A stretch of DNA of 64,000 bases. It comes from Chamaea fasciata (lineage: Eukaryota > Chordata > Aves > Passeriformes > Sylviidae). The stretch lies in NCBI GenBank assembly GCA_029207755.1, contig JARCOQ010000003.1, positions 92,768,646 to 92,832,645 on the forward strand. The letters run 5' to 3'. The translations under genes were made by a program, and so were the position numbers. The number at the start of each line of letters is the position of its first letter. The stretch's first letter is position 1. Below the pieces are notes generated by a model that was not told the origin of the DNA, ran no database searches, and saw only the letters and a list, made by a program, of their open reading frames with translations. This document shows positions 61,700 to 64,000 of the stretch, one piece after another.

Positions 61700-61765
61700 T
61701 ATAGTAGAAAAGGTCTGGAAAGGTCATCTGGTTCCTGCCCTGAGGCAGAATCAGTTATATCTGAT
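61700..61765 (-). mobile_element. Possible old CR1 3' fragment
   Basis: agaaaaggtctggaaaggtcatctggttcctgccctgaggcagaa resembles the antisense CR1 terminus (gga-aaggtcatctagtcc pattern). Too short to be sure. Confidence 0.3.
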
Positions 61766-62632
61766 GGTTAACTGAGAAGGTCAAGAGTAGATTTTACTGC
61801 TGTCCTTGTTGAAGTCAGATCTTCCCTTCACTCAGGATTGAACAAGCCAAATTACACAAAAGGCTAGGGAAGAAAACAGCTTTCACAACAGGCAGTCTTG
61901 GCTGCTCCTTTAAGACCCTGCAAACTTGCAGAGAGGGTTGGGTGATTTAAGAGATTGCTTTTAGCTGTTCTTTCCCTGTGGCTCACAGCAGCACTGTGGT
62001 TAAGATAGTCTTCATTTGCTAAACTGACTTTCTTTATCAAAAGACAATAGCAAAAAAGGCAGAGATAAAGAAAATTAAGGTAGAAAAAGAATGTGGGTAA
62101 ATATATTTGTAACATTATGCAAGCAATTTTTATACTATAGATTATGTCCAAGATCTTGCCAAAGACAGTGAAGACAGAAATATAGTATAAGTAGTGTACC
62201 TTTGCTTTCATTCAGAATGCTTGATGCTAAAGATCAAACAACTGAGATGGCTTAGTGAAATGAGATTGAAAAGACAGGTTTGTTGCCAGGTTTCCCCACG
62301 AAGACACTTCTAATACTTCATAAAAGAGGAATAGATGAAAAACCTCAGCTGTTCAGTATTTTATTGAAAGTGCATTCTGGGGAAATCATTTTAACATATT
62401 ACTTTAGGTGCATTGATTTTGGTTCCCTCATTCTCTCATTTATGATACTTTTTCTTCACTTAGCCCTATTTTATTTGATGAGTTTTTAAATTATTCTTAT
62501 TGACATTAATTCAGTCTTTTCCTTTGACTCTTATAATTTTTTTTTTTCAAAATGCAAAACTAAGTTTCTGTTACTGTGGGTTTTGTAAATTTCATATGTA
62601 ACATACCTATGTGAAAAGGATAGTCACCTCTT
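61766..62632. other. Unique AT-rich sequence
   Basis: No gene or repeat recognised; the 115-codon minus-strand frame at 61864-62211 is rich in hydrophobic residues, as AT-rich chance frames often are, and has no recognised domain. Confidence 0.45.
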
Positions 62633-63370
62633 TTGACCAGCTGGTTGTATGCATCGTGTTTGATGCATCTCAGGACAGAGTTTACCCTCTTGGCTGCCAG
62701 GGCACGCTACTGGTTCATACTGTTCCTGATGTTATCCAGCATCCCCAGATTCCTTTCTGTAGGGCTGGTCTCCAGCCAGTCCTCTCCCTGTGTATACTTG
62801 TGCCTGCATAATTACAACCCAGGTCCAGGGTCGAGCATTTGGACTTGTTAAATTTCATCCCATTTATCATAGCCCAAAACCCCAGTCTATCTAGACCTCT
62901 TAGCAAGGCATCATATCCCTTCAGAGAGTCAACAATGCTCCCAGTTTGGTATCATCAGCAGATTTACTAACAGTGCATTCAACTACTGCATCTAGATCAT
63001 TGATAAATATATTAAACAGAATTGGTCACAGAGCAGATCCCTGAGGAACATCACTGGTGACTAGTCAAAAGTCAGATGTAACTCCATTCTCTATAACACT
63101 TTGAGCTCTGCCATTTGGCCAGTTCCTCACCCACTACACTATGTACCTGCTCATTTCATGGTTGGTCAACTTGTCCTGAAGGATATAGTAAGGAACAATA
63201 TCTAAACCTTACTAAAATTCAGAAAAATTATATCCACTTCCTTCACTTTACCACTAGGCAGATAACCTTATTGTAGGACAGCAAATTACTTATACAGGAT
63301 TTTCCCTTAGTGAGCACATGTTGACTGTGCCTGATGTTTGCATTGTTCTTTAAATGCCTTTCAATAGCAG
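62633..63370 (-). mobile_element. CR1 LINE, reverse-transcriptase region
   Basis: Read on minus from about 63370 down, the translated remnant shows successive CR1 RT blocks: HSQH-LTKGKSC, NFSK, then [17 protein letters not shown] at 62939-62962, FNKSKC, and CALAAK-like codons near 62690. It is truncated at both ends, with no 3' UTR or tail. Several stops and frameshifts are present, yet the palm region is easily read, so it is younger than the 2360 or 56950 copies. Confidence 0.85.
62715..62962 (-). pseudogene. CR1 ORF2 reverse-transcriptase palm/thumb remnant
   Basis: Minus-strand frame containing the SADDTKLG catalytic box (the family has F/YADD-type), followed by LLRGLDRLGFW and INGMKFNKSKCSTLDLG, which is the standard CR1 order. 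The two aspartates are kept, but the surrounding ORF is broken on both sides, so it cannot act as an enzyme. Confidence 0.8.
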
Positions 63371-64000
63371 TTCTCAAAGCCAAGTCAAATTACAAGAAAA
63401 ATTTGGTGGAAGGAAAAATGCAGCTAGAAAAACATTTGAATGTAAATGGGTAGCACTTGAAAAAGAAAGACAATTACAGGATTCAGGAGTACAGTTCATC
63501 TAAACATTCATTTAGGTTCATTGTGAGATAAATGCAGCAACTAAAAGTTCAAATCAAATGGTCTAAAGGGAAATAACTATCAGTCATTTTTTGTAAACAA
63601 AAAATGTTGACAATCATAAGAATCCCATTACCTCTTTAAATACAATAGGTATAAAATATTTTACTCCTGGTAGTAGTAAATGTTATAGTAGTAGCATGTT
63701 AGTAGTAGTAGCATGTTATTTCTATCCTTTTCCATGCCCTCTTAAAACAGGAAAAAACATAGAAAAAACAGTGCATGCACTGTGATGATGTCAGAGCTAT
63801 GGAAAAATCTCAGATGTGATGGAGGTGAAATCTTAGCCTGCTTAGAACAACACTAGAAATATTTTTTGTCATTTTTACTCATTTTAAATGGTAACATAAT
63901 TGCATGTCTTCCTTTCTCAAGTTACAGATCTGAGATTCTACCCACCCAGAGTCCCACAGCATGACACACATTAGGTGGGTGTTTTGCACTTCTCCATCGT
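63371..64000. other. Unique AT-rich sequence with a small GTA repeat
   Basis: A short (TAG)n-like run at 63670-63715 contains gtagtagcatgtt twice (63689-63701 and 63704-63716 region). Nothing else recognised. Confidence 0.5.

Overview
This window looks like AT-rich, non-coding nuclear DNA from a songbird (passerine), either intergenic or deep intronic. Two things point there. CR1 non-LTR retrotransposons and bird-type endogenous retrovirus LTRs dominate the recognisable repeats. One short element at 42324-42480 is a tRNA-Ile-headed SINE with a CR1-like tail, the architecture of the passerine SINE known as TguSINE1. No bacterial, plasmid or phage feature is present. I found no open reading frame that I would call a host protein-coding gene: all are short, and several lie inside repeats or microsatellites. 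I also saw no functional tRNA, rRNA or CRISPR array.

Layout: 1-2360 is unique AT-rich DNA, followed by an old CR1 on the minus strand (2360-3560) and about 5 kb of unique sequence. At 8704-9921 an ERVL-type LTR with a perfect 5-bp target duplication has taken two CR1 fragments in opposite orientations. A sister LTR lies at 10721-11272. At 12710-14810 a CR1 on the plus strand is split by a retroviral LTR (12984-13533) bounded by the 6-bp duplication catcta. After about 7.5 kb of unique sequence come a minus-strand ERVL LTR (22372-22971), an unclassified GC-richer stretch, and a different 1-kb ERVL LTR (25116-26104). At 27768-28830 is an internally deleted CR1, with a C-rich tract at one end and a GT/AT microsatellite at the other. 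Another CR1 is at 31802-32422.

The second half is sparser: the SINE at 42324, a CpG-rich and probably young LTR at 48338-48833, another minus-strand ERVL LTR at 54798-55393, remnants of ancient CR1 at 56950-57490 and 59130-59260, a CR1 3' end at 58780-58985, a long TATATG array at 61211-61440, and a CR1 reverse-transcriptase remnant at 62633-63370.

There is no gene team to describe; the story is the order of transposition. CR1 came first in one locus (an LTR later cut into it), an ERVL LTR came first in another (CR1 later cut into it), and the 48338 LTR seems the latest arrival. All LTRs appear to be solo LTRs: no primer-binding site or internal retroviral region was seen beside any of them. 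Repeat family calls rest on recall of bird repeat consensus sequences, not on a database search, so edges are approximate unless a target duplication is given.
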